From Archangium primigenium (GTDB lineage Bacteria > Myxococcota > Myxococcia > Myxococcales > Myxococcaceae): 64,000 bases of DNA. The DNA lies in NCBI RefSeq assembly GCF_016904885.1, contig NZ_JADWYI010000001.1:3596001-3660000 (forward strand), in the 5' to 3' direction. The notes beneath the pieces were generated by a model. That model saw only the letters and a program-made list of their open reading frames with translations. It ran no database searches and was not told where the DNA came from. Position numbers and translations under genes: made by a program. Positions 41,948-51,482 of this stretch are shown here, piece after piece. Every line of letters starts with the position of its first letter. Within the stretch, counting starts at the first letter, position 1.

Positions 41948-42844
41948 TCAGAGCACCAACGAGAACCCGGCGAAGGGGCCCCGGAAGAGGTCCACGTTGC
42001 GCACGCCGTCCACCACGCCTTGATCATCCAGGTAGGTGGCGCGGTAGCCCGCGCGCAGCCGCACGTGTCCCAGGTCCAGGGCGAGGCCCGCGTCCCCGCG
42101 CACCTGGATGTAGGGCAGGGGCGTCAGGTGGGCGTTGGCCTCCAGCTTGAGCGGCCCGAGCAGCCCCAACCGGGCATTGGTGCCGAACCCCGGGCCCGCC
42201 ATGGTGACGCTCGGCGCGAAGGCGGCATCCAGGCCCGCCGACACCCGCCACGTCACCCGCGGCTGCTTCACCACGAGGTAGCTCGGCGCCACCGACAGGA
42301 GCGAGATGGAGTCGCGGCCCCCCGTCCCGTCATCCGTGGCGAGGTTGAACAGGTTCAGGTCGATGCCGAAGCCGAAGCGCTCGCCATCCGTCTGCATGCC
42401 GAGGCCCACCGCGTAGCCCTCCGTGACGGCCGCGCCGTCCGCCTGGAAGGACGTGGTGAAGGGCTGGGCGGCGGCATCCTCCACGCCCAGCACGGGGCGC
42501 GGCGGGGGCTGGCTGTACCGGTAGTAACGGCCATAACTCGGCACGTACGGGCCCATGAACGGCCAGGCCCACGCCGGGTCGAAGTAGGAGTACCGGTGCC
42601 AGGGATTTCCGTAATACCCGTACGGGGAGAAGTACCCGGGGGCGTAGTACCCCCCGGAGGGCGCGGGACGCGGCCGGGGCGTGCCCGCGCCATGGCCCGG
42701 AGAGGGCGAGGGGCGGCCTCCCGGCGACGAGCCCGGATTCGATGAGGGGGGCGGACTGGAGCGCTTGCCGAAACGGGCCTCGGCGGAGCCCGGACCGAGC
42801 CCCACCAGGGTGATCGCCAGAACCAGTCCTGTCTGTTTCCACAT
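41948..42844 (-). CDS. Secreted, probably outer-membrane beta-barrel protein with Pro/Tyr-rich spacer
   Basis: 298 residues. Signal peptide (about 1-23), a low-complexity Pro/Ser/Gly and Tyr-rich segment (about 30-110, with YYAPGYFSPYGYY), then beta strands (about 130-298) such as GYAVGLGMQTDGERFGFGID and VRLRAGYRATYLDD, ending in an aromatic-rich LFRGPFAGFSLVL. Function unknown. Divergent from the patatin gene at 42991. No other motif recognised. Confidence 0.7.
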   Translation of the reverse strand: MWKQTGLVLAITLVGLGPGSAEARFGKRSSPPPSSNPGSSPGGRPSPSPGHGAGTPRPRPAPSGGYYAPGYFSPYGYYGNPWHRYSYFDPAWAWPFMGPYVPSYGRYYRYSQPPPRPVLGVEDAAAQPFTTSFQADGAAVTEGYAVGLGMQTDGERFGFGIDLNLFNLATDDGTGGRDSISLLSVAPSYLVVKQPRVTWRVSAGLDAAFAPSVTMAGPGFGTNARLGLLGPLKLEANAHLTPLPYIQVRGDAGLALDLGHVRLRAGYRATYLDDQGVVDGVRNVDLFRGPFAGFSLVL

Positions 42845-42990
42845 GGTTCCACTCCATGGCGGCGGGCGGGATGAGGAGCGCCCAGCGCATCTTTTGAACC
42901 TAACCAGTCCACCCCCTCGATGCTTCCCTTGGACGGAGGGCGGGCGACCCTTTGTCCGGAACGGTAGACTCGGGCCTGGAGGACAGGTGC

Positions 42991-44253
42991 ATGCGAACCG
43001 GGCTGAAGACGGCGCTGGTGTTGGGTGGAGGCGGGGCGCGCGGAGCGTACGAGGCCGGAGTGGTGGCCTACCTGCGCGAGGAACTGGAGCCCGAGCTGGG
43101 CCGGCCGCTGCCGTTGGACATCCTCGTGGGCACGTCGGTGGGCGCGCTGCACGCGTGCTACCTCGCGGCGACGAGCGAGCGGCCCCACCTGCAGGGCGAG
43201 GGCATCCGGGCGCACTGGACGGGCATGAAGGTGGAGGAGGTGCTGCGCGTGGGCATGGGGGACTTCGTGCGGGTCGTGCGCGAGGCCCTCGGCAAGCCCG
43301 CGCCCCATCCCCGGGACATCCAGTACGGCGGCCTGGTGGATCCCCGCGGCCTGCGCGCCATCGTGGGCCGGGGCATTCCCTGGCCGAACATCGGCCGCAA
43401 CGTGCGCGCGGGCCAGGTCGAGGCGCTCGCGGTGAGCACCACGCACGTGGGCAGTGGCCGGGCCACGGTGTTCATCCAGCGGCGCGGCGGCGGCGTGCCC
43501 GTGTGGAGCGGGGACGCCACCTGTCAGGCCGAGGCGACGCGCATCGGCCCCACGCACGCGCTGGCGTCGGCCGCCATTCCCGTCGTCTTCCCGGCGGTGC
43601 GCCTGCGCGGGGATCTGCACGTGGACGGAGGCCTGCGCATGAACGTGCCGCTCAGCCCCGCGCTGCGGCTGGGCGCCCAGCGGGTGATCGTCGTGTCCCT
43701 GCGGCATGATCCCCGGCTCCTGCCTCCCGTGGAGGTGCCGCCCCAGGCCTTCGCCAACGCGCCCATGCTCGCGGGCAAGATGCTCGCCACGTTGATGATG
43801 GACCGCACGGATCAGGACCTGGGTCGGCTGCGGCGGATCAACGCCCTGGTCGAGGCGGGCACGGCGGCGTACGGCGTGGACTTCGCGCGCACCCTGGGCG
43901 CGGCGCTGGACGGGCACCGGGGCCATCCGCTGCGCTACGTGCGGGAACTCCTGGTGCGGCCCTCCGAGGACCTGGGCGTCCTGGCGGCGGAATACGTCCG
44001 CACGCCGGGCTTTCGGAGCAAGGGCCAGGGCCTGGCCCACAAGACCATCCTGCGCATGGTGGATCAGGAAGGCACACGCTCGGCGGACCTCGCCTCCTAC
44101 CTGCTCTTCGATGGGGGCTTCGCCGAGCGGCTCATCGACCTGGGACGGCGGGATGCCCGGGCGCTGCGCGCCGAGTGGCTGCGCTTCTGGTCCGATGCGC
44201 CCCAGAACGGCGCGGAGCGGGCCACGTGGCCACCCGAGGCGACCGCCGCCTGA
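42991..44253 (+). CDS. Patatin-like phospholipase
   Basis: 420 residues. The patatin oxyanion loop GGGGARGAYEAGV, nucleophile motif GTSVG (Ser-Asp dyad) and HVDGGLRMNVPL (Asp) are all present in the first 245 residues, so it should be a lipid acyl hydrolase. The C-terminal about 170 residues are helical and unassigned. No signal peptide. GGAGGACAGG precedes ATG 42991 at good distance, better than the in-frame ATG 42952. Confidence 0.92.
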   Translation: MRTGLKTALVLGGGGARGAYEAGVVAYLREELEPELGRPLPLDILVGTSVGALHACYLAATSERPHLQGEGIRAHWTGMKVEEVLRVGMGDFVRVVREALGKPAPHPRDIQYGGLVDPRGLRAIVGRGIPWPNIGRNVRAGQVEALAVSTTHVGSGRATVFIQRRGGGVPVWSGDATCQAEATRIGPTHALASAAIPVVFPAVRLRGDLHVDGGLRMNVPLSPALRLGAQRVIVVSLRHDPRLLPPVEVPPQAFANAPMLAGKMLATLMMDRTDQDLGRLRRINALVEAGTAAYGVDFARTLGAALDGHRGHPLRYVRELLVRPSEDLGVLAAEYVRTPGFRSKGQGLAHKTILRMVDQEGTRSADLASYLLFDGGFAERLIDLGRRDARALRAEWLRFWSDAPQNGAERATWPPEATAA

Positions 44254-44432
44254 CAGGCCGCTCCGCCCTCCTTTTCCTCCGAGACAACCGCCCGCTGCTT
44301 CACGGTGGACTGCCTCGCGGTCGGCCCTGGCCGTTGATGGGCGGCGTTGGACGCCCGACCACGTGTGCGGCGCGCGGTGCATGGCTATTGAACCGCCGGC
44401 GCTCGGAGCGCCCCACCCACGGGGGTTTGCGC

Positions 44433-45911
44433 ATGCGGGTTGTCGGGATGTGTCTGGGATTGCTGCTTTGGGGGGCCGCGTGCGGCGGGTCCGGAGAGGA
44501 GGCCCCCGCGCCCCGCGCCTCGAAGGAGCCGCTCTCGCTCTCGCTCGATGCGCTCAGCACCGACTGGTGGATGCAGGCCTGGGTGACGGCTCAACCCGCG
44601 CCCGAGCGCGTGGACGTCTCGGTGAACGGTGGCGAGTGGAAGGCGATGCAGCGCACCTCGTGGAACACGCGGGTCTGGACCCACTTCCAGTCCCTCAAGG
44701 GCACGGGCGTGCGGCTGCGCCTGGTGCACGCCACGGGGACGCTCGTCACGTGCGCGGTGGATTATGTGCCCGGGGTGGTACTGCCCACGTGCTCGGCGGA
44801 CGGGGTGTACGCGACGGCGCCGACGCCCCCCGCGCCCGAGGTCCCCAGCGGCTATCTGCACACCGAGGGCGCGCGGCTCCACACCCGGGACGGCCGCGAG
44901 GTGCGGCTCACGGGGCTCAACTGGTTCGGGTTCGAGGGGCCCTCGCGCGTGCCCTATGGGTTGGACCGGCGGGCCCTGGGCAGTCTGTTGGATCAGGTGA
45001 AGGCGCAGGGCTTCAACATGCTGCGGCTGCCCTACAGCAATGACGTGCTGCGCGAGGGCGTCTACCCCGACACCTCGAACGTGAGCGCCACGCTCAACCC
45101 GGAGCTGCGGGGGCTCACGTCCTTGCAGGTGTTGGATCGCATCGTCGCGGCGGCCAAGGCGCGCGGTCTGCGCATCGTGCTCGACCGACACCGCCCGGAC
45201 ATCTCCAGCCAGTCGGAACTCTGGTACCGCACGAACCGCGTCGCGGAGGAGGCGGCCTGGATCGAGGACTGGAAGCGGCTGGTGCGCCGCTACAAGGGCG
45301 AGCCCACGGTGGTGGGCGTGGACCTGCACAACGAGCCCCATGGCCGCGCCACCTGGGGGGACGGCAACCTGGACACGGACTGGCGCCTGGCGGCCGAGCG
45401 CGCCGGTAACGCCATCCTCGCGGAGAACCCGGAGCTGCTCATCATCGTGGAGGGCATTGGCCTGTACGCGGGCCAGTACTACTGGTGGGGCGGCAACCTG
45501 CGCGGCGCACGCGACTTCCCGGTGCGCCTGAGCGTGCCAGGCCGCCTCGTGTACTCGGCGCACGACTACCCGGAGAGCGTGTCCGCGGAGGCCTGGTTCC
45601 AGGACAAGGGCCGCACGGGCTACCCGGCGAACCTGCCCGCGGTCTGGGACGCCGCCTGGGGCTACCTGGTGCGGGAGAACCGCGCGCCCGTCTGGGTGGG
45701 GGAGCTGGGCACCAGGCTCCAGACGGAGTCGGACCGGCTCTGGCTCCAGACCCTCACGCGCTACCTGGCCGAGCAGCGCGTGGGCTTCGCCTTCTGGTCC
45801 CTCAACCCCAACTCCGGGGACACCGGCGGCCTGCTCCAGGACGACTGGACCACCCTCCACGCCGCGAAGCAGGCACTGCTCGCCCCCGCGCTCGCGCCGC
45901 CCATTCCCTGA
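44433..45911 (+). CDS. GH5-type glycoside hydrolase lipoprotein
   Basis: 492 residues. Predicted lipoprotein signal (LLLWGAACGG), a beta domain of about 100 residues (SVNGGEWKAMQRTSW; CBM- or FN3-like), then a GH5 (beta/alpha)8 barrel from about 145. Key motifs: TGLNWFGFEG, GFNMLRLPYSNDVL, LDRHRPD, DLHNEPHG (acid/base Glu) and VWVGELGT (nucleophile Glu). Hydrolyses beta-linked glucan or mannan; specificity cannot be told. ATG 44433 is preceded by a GGGGG run 8 bp away. The 179 bp before it show no gene. Confidence 0.9.
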   Translation: MRVVGMCLGLLLWGAACGGSGEEAPAPRASKEPLSLSLDALSTDWWMQAWVTAQPAPERVDVSVNGGEWKAMQRTSWNTRVWTHFQSLKGTGVRLRLVHATGTLVTCAVDYVPGVVLPTCSADGVYATAPTPPAPEVPSGYLHTEGARLHTRDGREVRLTGLNWFGFEGPSRVPYGLDRRALGSLLDQVKAQGFNMLRLPYSNDVLREGVYPDTSNVSATLNPELRGLTSLQVLDRIVAAAKARGLRIVLDRHRPDISSQSELWYRTNRVAEEAAWIEDWKRLVRRYKGEPTVVGVDLHNEPHGRATWGDGNLDTDWRLAAERAGNAILAENPELLIIVEGIGLYAGQYYWWGGNLRGARDFPVRLSVPGRLVYSAHDYPESVSAEAWFQDKGRTGYPANLPAVWDAAWGYLVRENRAPVWVGELGTRLQTESDRLWLQTLTRYLAEQRVGFAFWSLNPNSGDTGGLLQDDWTTLHAAKQALLAPALAPPIP

Positions 45912-45935
45912 GCGGCGCGAGGCGGGGGCGGGGAA

Positions 45936-47408
45936 CTAGGACGGCACGGGCAGGGCGCGCAGCAGGGTGACGTCCGAGCCCGGCGGCTGGATGCGCAGCA
46001 GCAGCATGCTGCCGGGCTTCGCCGCGCGCAGGGCCGCGGCGGCCTCCTGGGAGGTGGCCACCTTCTGGTCGCCCACCTGGCGCAGCAGGGTGCCCGGGGG
46101 CAGCTCCGCCCGGTCCGCCGGGCTGCCCGGCTCCACCTGCACCACGCGCACGCCCTGGCCCTGGGGATCGTCCGCCAGGCGCATGCCCAGCCGGCCCTTG
46201 GCGGGCGTGCCCTCCTCGTCGCGCGAGGGCACCTCGGACTCGCCCTTCTGCGCGGGCCGCGTCCCGAGCGTCACCGCCAGCTCCATGGGCTTGCCCTCGC
46301 GCAGCACGTGGACGGCGACCTTGCTGTCGGGCCGCAGCAGGCCCACCGCGCGGGTGAGCCCGCCGGCCGACTCGATGGCCGTGCCCTCCACCTGGGTGAT
46401 GACGTCGTCGTCCTTCAGGCCCGCGCGAGCGCCCGGCCCGTTGGCGTTGAGGTCGGCGACGATGGCGCCCTTGTCCACGTTCAGCCCCAGCGCGCGCGCC
46501 AGGTCCGGCGTGAGATCCTGCGCGGCCAGACCCAGCCAGCCGCGGCGCACGGCGCCGTCCTTCTCCAGGCGGGGCAGCAGCGAGTGGATGAGGTTGCTGG
46601 GCACCGCGAAGCCAATGCCCGTGGCTTGCCGGACGATGGCCGTGTTCATGCCGATGACCTCGCCCTGGAGGTTGAACAGCGGGCCGCCCGAGTTGCCCGG
46701 GTTGATGGCGGCATCCGTCTGGAGGAACTCGTCATAGGGCCCCGCGTGGATGTCCCGGGCGCGCGCCGAGACGATGCCCGAGCTCACGCTGGACGTGAGG
46801 CCGAAGGGGTTGCCGATGGCGAGCACGAAGTCCCCCACGCGCATCGCATCCGAGTCGCCCAGCGCCACGTGGGGCAGGTTGTCCGGCGCGTGCTCGAGCT
46901 GGAGGACCGCCACGTCGGTGAGCGGATCCCGGCCGAGCACCTGGGCCTCGAAGGCGCGCCCATCATCGAGCTTCACGCGCACGCGCTCGGCGTTCTCCAC
47001 CACGTGGTTGTTGGTGAGCACGAGGCCCTTGGCGTCGACGAGGAAGCCCGAGCCGAGGCCCTGCTGGACGGGGCCCTGCTCGCCCCCCTGGGGCCTGTCG
47101 GGGAGGCCGAACTGCTCGGCCCAGCCGGGCGGCAGGCGGAGGCGGCTCTGGGCGGCCACGGGCTCGCGGGCCTGCACCTCGACGTTGACGACGGCGCCCT
47201 TGACCGACTCGACCAGCGGGGCGAGCGAGCCGGGCGTGGGCACGGTGACGGAGGGGATGACGGGCGCGGCCACGGGCGCGTTGCGCATGGCGGGCGGCGC
47301 GGACGTGGACGCGGGGGAACCCACGGCCTGACCGCAGGCGGCGGCGACCATCATCAGCGGAAACAACACGCCGCGCGCGGCACGGCGGGAGGTGAGGGGA
47401 GAGGACAC
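45936..47408 (-). CDS. HtrA/Do-type serine protease with two PDZ domains
   Basis: 490 residues. Periplasmic quality-control protease/chaperone. Signal with weak lipobox (VAAACG). Trypsin-like domain has His in LTNNHVV, Asp in DPLTDVAVL and Ser in NPGNSGGPLF. PDZ1 (about 285-380, RGWLGLAAQDLTPDLA) and PDZ2 (about 400-490, LGMRLADD). Start GTG 47408 is chosen over the upstream frame because AAGGAG lies 6 bp before it and the signal follows. The 239 bp between this start and the ArsC-like gene hold no gene; no clear promoter was found there. Confidence 0.94.
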   Translation of the reverse strand: MSSPLTSRRAARGVLFPLMMVAAACGQAVGSPASTSAPPAMRNAPVAAPVIPSVTVPTPGSLAPLVESVKGAVVNVEVQAREPVAAQSRLRLPPGWAEQFGLPDRPQGGEQGPVQQGLGSGFLVDAKGLVLTNNHVVENAERVRVKLDDGRAFEAQVLGRDPLTDVAVLQLEHAPDNLPHVALGDSDAMRVGDFVLAIGNPFGLTSSVSSGIVSARARDIHAGPYDEFLQTDAAINPGNSGGPLFNLQGEVIGMNTAIVRQATGIGFAVPSNLIHSLLPRLEKDGAVRRGWLGLAAQDLTPDLARALGLNVDKGAIVADLNANGPGARAGLKDDDVITQVEGTAIESAGGLTRAVGLLRPDSKVAVHVLREGKPMELAVTLGTRPAQKGESEVPSRDEEGTPAKGRLGMRLADDPQGQGVRVVQVEPGSPADRAELPPGTLLRQVGDQKVATSQEAAAALRAAKPGSMLLLRIQPPGSDVTLLRALPVPS

Positions 47409-47647
47409 GGGGGGCTCCTTTCGGACCGGGCTCCATACCCAGTGCATCGTTCTGGGTAATCCGTGTGCATGGAGCGCGCCATGTCGAGGGCCTGTCGGCG
47501 CCAGTGCCTCGTCACCCAGCGGCCAGGCACTGTCTTCCCTCGGGCGCCGCGAGCGGGGGCTTCATTCCCGCGTCTGTGTTTCGGAACATGTCGGGGCGAA
47601 ATGCCCTGTGCCCGGGGCGCTGGGGCATTCCTCCCGTGTCCGGGCGC

Positions 47648-48013
47648 TCACGTGCCGGAGAAGAGCGCGGCGTAGGCCTCGGGCTTGAAGCCGACGAGCA
47701 CGCGCGCGCCGTGCACGAGCACCGGCCGCTTGACGAGCTTGCCGTCGGCGGCGAGCCATTCGAGGAGCGTGGCGTCCGTCGCGGCGTCCACCTTCTCCTT
47801 GCCCAGGGCCCGGAAGCTCTGCCCGCTGGAGTTGAGCCACTTGCGCACGGGCAGGCCGCTCTGGGGCACCCACCGCGCGAGCTCGGCGGGGGTCGGGGGC
47901 TCGTCGACGATGGGACGCACGCGGGCGGTGACGCCCTGCTGCTCGAGCCACCGCAGGGCCTTCTTGCAGGTGTCACAGCCGGCGTAGGACAACATCAGGA
48001 CCTCGGTCTTCAT
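47648..48013 (-). CDS. ArsC/Spx-family thioredoxin-fold protein
   Basis: 121 residues. N-terminal YAGCDTCKKALRWLEQQG carries the CxxC of ArsC/Spx/YffB proteins, and KRPVLVHGARVLVGFKPEAY is the conserved C-terminal piece. Could be a reductase (arsenate reductase-like) or a redox regulator of the Spx/MgsR kind. No ars genes lie nearby, so the reductase role is not supported by context. Divergent from the outer-membrane protein gene at 48194. Confidence 0.88.
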   Translation of the reverse strand: MKTEVLMLSYAGCDTCKKALRWLEQQGVTARVRPIVDEPPTPAELARWVPQSGLPVRKWLNSSGQSFRALGKEKVDAATDATLLEWLAADGKLVKRPVLVHGARVLVGFKPEAYAALFSGT

Positions 48014-48193
48014 GGGCCGCGCTTCTAGCAGAGGCGCCGGTCCTGCCCAGAACCCGGGAGGGCGTGTGTCCGTCCCCCTCCCGAAGGCCCCTTATCGGGT
48101 GCCGTTCCGTCACCGGGGTGGATTGCTTCTGGGCGGTGGGTACGGTCTTCTGCGCTCCCTTCGCGGTCTTCGTGTCACGCGGAAGGACTCGAG

Positions 48194-48862
48194 ATGAGCG
48201 CTAGGACGTTTGCCCTTGAATCCCTCCTGCTCGCGGGATGTCTGGGGGGGAGTGGCGTGGCCTGGGCCCAGGAGCCCGCGTCCCCTCGGTTGCATCCGGG
48301 CCAGGTGGAGCTCCGGCTCGACGGCGCGGTCGCGTTGCTGCTCGCGCTCGAGGGGGGCGTTGGCGTGGAGGTGGGGGTGCTGCCACTCTTCTCCGGCACG
48401 TTGTCCCTGGGCGCGGCGTTCAGTGGCGAGCTGTGTGCCTTGGCGTGCTGGGTGCCCAATGCCCTCTCCGAGCGGGACACCTCGCGCTGGGAGCGCTCCC
48501 TGGTGGGGCGTCTGGGCTATCACTTCACGGTGGGCGGACGCGGGTTCGACCGGGCCGATCTGTCCGCCTTCGTCCTCGGAGGGGTGACGGAGCCCCACAC
48601 CACGGTCACCTCGCCCGAGTATCGCTTCCAGGGCGTGGGCCGAGGCCCGGTCCTGGGCCTGGGGCTGGGCGGCAAATACTTTCTCTCCCCGCGCTTCTTC
48701 CTGGGGACCGAGGCCCGGGTGCGCGCTTCCTGGGGCACGCCGGAGTTGACCCTCACCCGGGGCACCCACGCATTCACTGACGCGGAGCGCCAATGGCTGC
48801 GCTATGGCGTCTCCGCCACCTTCTTCGTGGGGGTCCGTCTGGGCTGGGATGTAGACTCGTGA
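48194..48862 (+). CDS. Predicted outer-membrane beta-barrel protein
   Basis: 222 residues. Signal peptide (about 1-25, ending GVAWAQ), then about eight to ten beta-strand segments such as VELRLDGAVALLLAL, LVGRLGYHFTVGGRGF and GVGRGPVLGLGLGGKYFLSP, ending VGVRLGWDVDS. Function unknown. GGAAGGA lies 7 bp before ATG 48194. Confidence 0.75.
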   Translation: MSARTFALESLLLAGCLGGSGVAWAQEPASPRLHPGQVELRLDGAVALLLALEGGVGVEVGVLPLFSGTLSLGAAFSGELCALACWVPNALSERDTSRWERSLVGRLGYHFTVGGRGFDRADLSAFVLGGVTEPHTTVTSPEYRFQGVGRGPVLGLGLGGKYFLSPRFFLGTEARVRASWGTPELTLTRGTHAFTDAERQWLRYGVSATFFVGVRLGWDVDS

Positions 48863-48900
48863 GACCGTTTTAACGGGGAAAACCCCTCACGGAGCGTGTC

Positions 48901-50955
48901 ATGGGCGAGCACGAGGACAAGGGCATCACGGGAGGGTTGGACCGTCGGCGAGTGCTGATCGCGGGGGCCGCGGCGGTCACGGCCACCGCCGCGCCGGACT
49001 GGCTGCTGCCCACGGCGCGGGCCGCGACGGCGCGGGAGTGGGTGGGGGCCGGGGCCTTCCAGCACCTCTACGATCCCACGCCGGGGGTCACGCGGGGCCG
49101 CTACATCAACGACCATTGCTTCATCCGGGGCAAGGATGGCCGCTGGCACCTGTATGGCATTACCGGGGACTCGGCGGTGCCGGGCCAGTTCCCGGACGGG
49201 AACAAGGAGATCCGCTTCGCCCATGCCACCGCGCCGAGCCTGAGCGGACCGTGGACCTCCACGACGGACGCGCTCGTGCTGGACCCCCAGTACTTCAGCG
49301 AGGAGCACTTGTGGGCGCCGCACGTCGTGGAGAGCGGCGGCACCTACTACATGTTCTACTCGGCGGGCGGCACCAGCGGCTGCGCCATCAACCTGGCGAC
49401 CTCCACGGACCTCTACACGTGGAAGCGCCACGCCGCGGGGCCGCTGTTCCGGGGCATCCGGGCGCGTGACACCGCTGTCGTCCGGATCGGCACCCAGTGG
49501 GTCATGTATTACTGCGAGGTCGCGGCCGTGGGCGGCGCGCACATCGTCTCGTGCCGGACGAGCACCAACCTGGTGAACTGGAGCGCGGCGCGGACGGTGT
49601 TCACGGATCCCAGCAAGGAGAGCAACTCTCCCTCGGTGACCGAGTCTCCCTTCGTCGTGCAGCGGGGCGACTGGTGGTACCTCTTCATCGGGCCGCGCAA
49701 TGGCTACACGGGCACGGATGTCTACGCGAGCCTGGATCCGATGTCCTTCCCGCTCGGCAACTACGCCGGTCATGTGCCGGCGCACGCGGCCGAGGTCATC
49801 CAGGACGCGGGCGCGTGGTGGATCTCCTCGGCGGGCTCCTTCTCCCGGGGCGTCTACCTGGCGCCCCTGCGCTGGCAGGGCTCGCCGCCCGTCTGGCATG
49901 GCCCGCGCAATCCCGAGGTGGCGCTCGACGTGACGGGCCGGTTGCAGCTCTTCGCGCTCGATCCCTCGGACCGCCGCATCCTGCGGCGCGCCCAGACCCA
50001 TCCCGCCACCAATGCCTGGGGGGAGTGGGAGGTCTTCGGTGAGCCCGCGGCGGCGGTGCCCTCCGTGGCCCGCAACCTGGATGGCCGGTTGGAGGTCTTC
50101 GCGATCAACGCGGACACGACGCTCTCGCGCCGCATCCAGCGCGCGGATGGCACCTGGGACGCCTGGGCCTCCTTCGGAGGAGCGGCGGGCGCGGCCCCCG
50201 TGGTGGGCCGCAACCTGGACGGCCGGCTGGAGGTTTTCGTGCTCGGGCCCGGAGGCGCCTACATCACACATCGGTGGCAGAACCGCGCCAACGCGGCCGC
50301 CAGCGATTGGAGCGCCTGGGAGCAGTTCGGAGGCGCCGCGGGCGCGCTGCCCGTCGTGGGCACCCACGCGGATGGCCGGCTGGAGGTCTTCGTGCCGGGT
50401 CCCGCCAATGCCTGTCTCGCCCACCGCTGGCAGAACACGCCCAACGGCTCCTGGAGCGCCTGGGACACCACCCTGGGCGGGCCCCTGGGCACCACGCCCA
50501 CGCTCGCGAGGGATCCCCGGGGCATCCTCGAGCTGTTCTCCCTGGCGCCGGTGGGCGTGGGGGTGCACATGCTGCCGCAGACGAAGCCCTCGGGCGGGTG
50601 GGGGAGCTGGTCCCAGTTCGCGTCCTGGGCGGACAGCCCGCCCACGGTGGTGGCGAGCAAGGACGGACGGCTCGAGTCCTTCCACGTCCTGCCGGGCGGC
50701 ACCCAGCTCGCGCACCGGTGGCAGAACAACACCACGGATGGCGTCTGGCACGCGCCCGAGGTCTTCGCCGACGGGCCCATCGCGTCCGCGCCCAGCGCCA
50801 TCCTGGACGCCGGGGGCCTGCTGCACGTGTTCCTCGTCGCCCCGGACGGGAGCCTCCGCGAGCGCGTGCAGGTGGCGCCCAGCGGGGGCTTCGGCAACTG
50901 GCAGGCCTTCGGCACCCGCCGGATCGCCGCGGTGCCGTGCGGCTCGCCGACCTAG
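48901..50955 (+). CDS. Tat-exported GH43-like glycosidase with seven-bladed lectin-like propeller
   Basis: 684 residues. Twin-arginine signal (DRRRVLIAGAAAV, cut near AARA). A five-bladed GH43/GH32-type catalytic propeller covers about 50-335: INDHC (candidate base Asp), HLWAPHVVESGG and VTESPFVVQRG (candidate acid Glu). Then seven repeats of about 48 residues (about 338-675), each with DGRLEVF, HRWQ and WSAWxxFGG. These are typical of PLL/tachylectin-like sugar-binding propellers. Likely attacks and clings to glycans of prey or polysaccharide. GGAG 8 bp before ATG 48901. The upstream 38 bp hold only short inverted repeats. Confidence 0.85.
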   Translation: MGEHEDKGITGGLDRRRVLIAGAAAVTATAAPDWLLPTARAATAREWVGAGAFQHLYDPTPGVTRGRYINDHCFIRGKDGRWHLYGITGDSAVPGQFPDGNKEIRFAHATAPSLSGPWTSTTDALVLDPQYFSEEHLWAPHVVESGGTYYMFYSAGGTSGCAINLATSTDLYTWKRHAAGPLFRGIRARDTAVVRIGTQWVMYYCEVAAVGGAHIVSCRTSTNLVNWSAARTVFTDPSKESNSPSVTESPFVVQRGDWWYLFIGPRNGYTGTDVYASLDPMSFPLGNYAGHVPAHAAEVIQDAGAWWISSAGSFSRGVYLAPLRWQGSPPVWHGPRNPEVALDVTGRLQLFALDPSDRRILRRAQTHPATNAWGEWEVFGEPAAAVPSVARNLDGRLEVFAINADTTLSRRIQRADGTWDAWASFGGAAGAAPVVGRNLDGRLEVFVLGPGGAYITHRWQNRANAAASDWSAWEQFGGAAGALPVVGTHADGRLEVFVPGPANACLAHRWQNTPNGSWSAWDTTLGGPLGTTPTLARDPRGILELFSLAPVGVGVHMLPQTKPSGGWGSWSQFASWADSPPTVVASKDGRLESFHVLPGGTQLAHRWQNNTTDGVWHAPEVFADGPIASAPSAILDAGGLLHVFLVAPDGSLRERVQVAPSGGFGNWQAFGTRRIAAVPCGSPT

Positions 50956-50957
50956 GA

Positions 50958-51428
50958 CTAGGGCTCCGCGAGGCCCGAGGCCAGCAGCGCGAGCCGGGTG
51001 ACGATCTGCTCCTCGGAGGGCGGAATGACGGCGCTGATGTCGTGCAGGAGGCTGATGCGCAGTCCGTTGCCGCGCAGCCAGGTGATCAGCTCCTCGGCGT
51101 TGAGCGGATCCGGCCGGATGAGGAACTTCCGGGCGATGGGCACGCGCGACAGGTACAGCGCCTCGAGCGAGGCCAGGTCGCCCTCGGGGCCGGCGTAGAC
51201 CGGCTCCGTGTGCTTGAACCAGGGCCGGATGTCCTCCAGGAGCCACTGGACCCGGGAGCTCTTGAAGCGCTCGAGCTTCAGGAACTCCTGCAGGTGGCCG
51301 CGCTCCAGGAGGATGCAGTCATCGCCCGCGCACCACGCCTCGATGCTCAGGTGGTGGGCCAGGAGGCGGTGCTGACGCCGACAGTACTCGCGGTGGGGAT
51401 CCAGGGTCATGGGGGCCACCGCGAGCAT
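50958..51428 (-). CDS. Small hypothetical protein
   Basis: 156 residues, not recognised. Contains CRRQHRLLAHHLSIEAW near the start, one Cys-rich spot (WCAGDDCILL), and a C-terminal helical half with FLIRPDPLNAEELITWLRGN. No signal or membrane segment. Start ATG 51428 or 51410, neither with a ribosome binding site. The gene ends 2 bp after the opposing GH43-like gene. Confidence 0.6.
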   Translation of the reverse strand: MLAVAPMTLDPHREYCRRQHRLLAHHLSIEAWCAGDDCILLERGHLQEFLKLERFKSSRVQWLLEDIRPWFKHTEPVYAGPEGDLASLEALYLSRVPIARKFLIRPDPLNAEELITWLRGNGLRISLLHDISAVIPPSEEQIVTRLALLASGLAEP

Positions 51429-51482
51429 GGCCAGAAAGTCCGCGCCGGGACAGGAATCGTTTCCGGCGCTGTTGGCTTCCGG

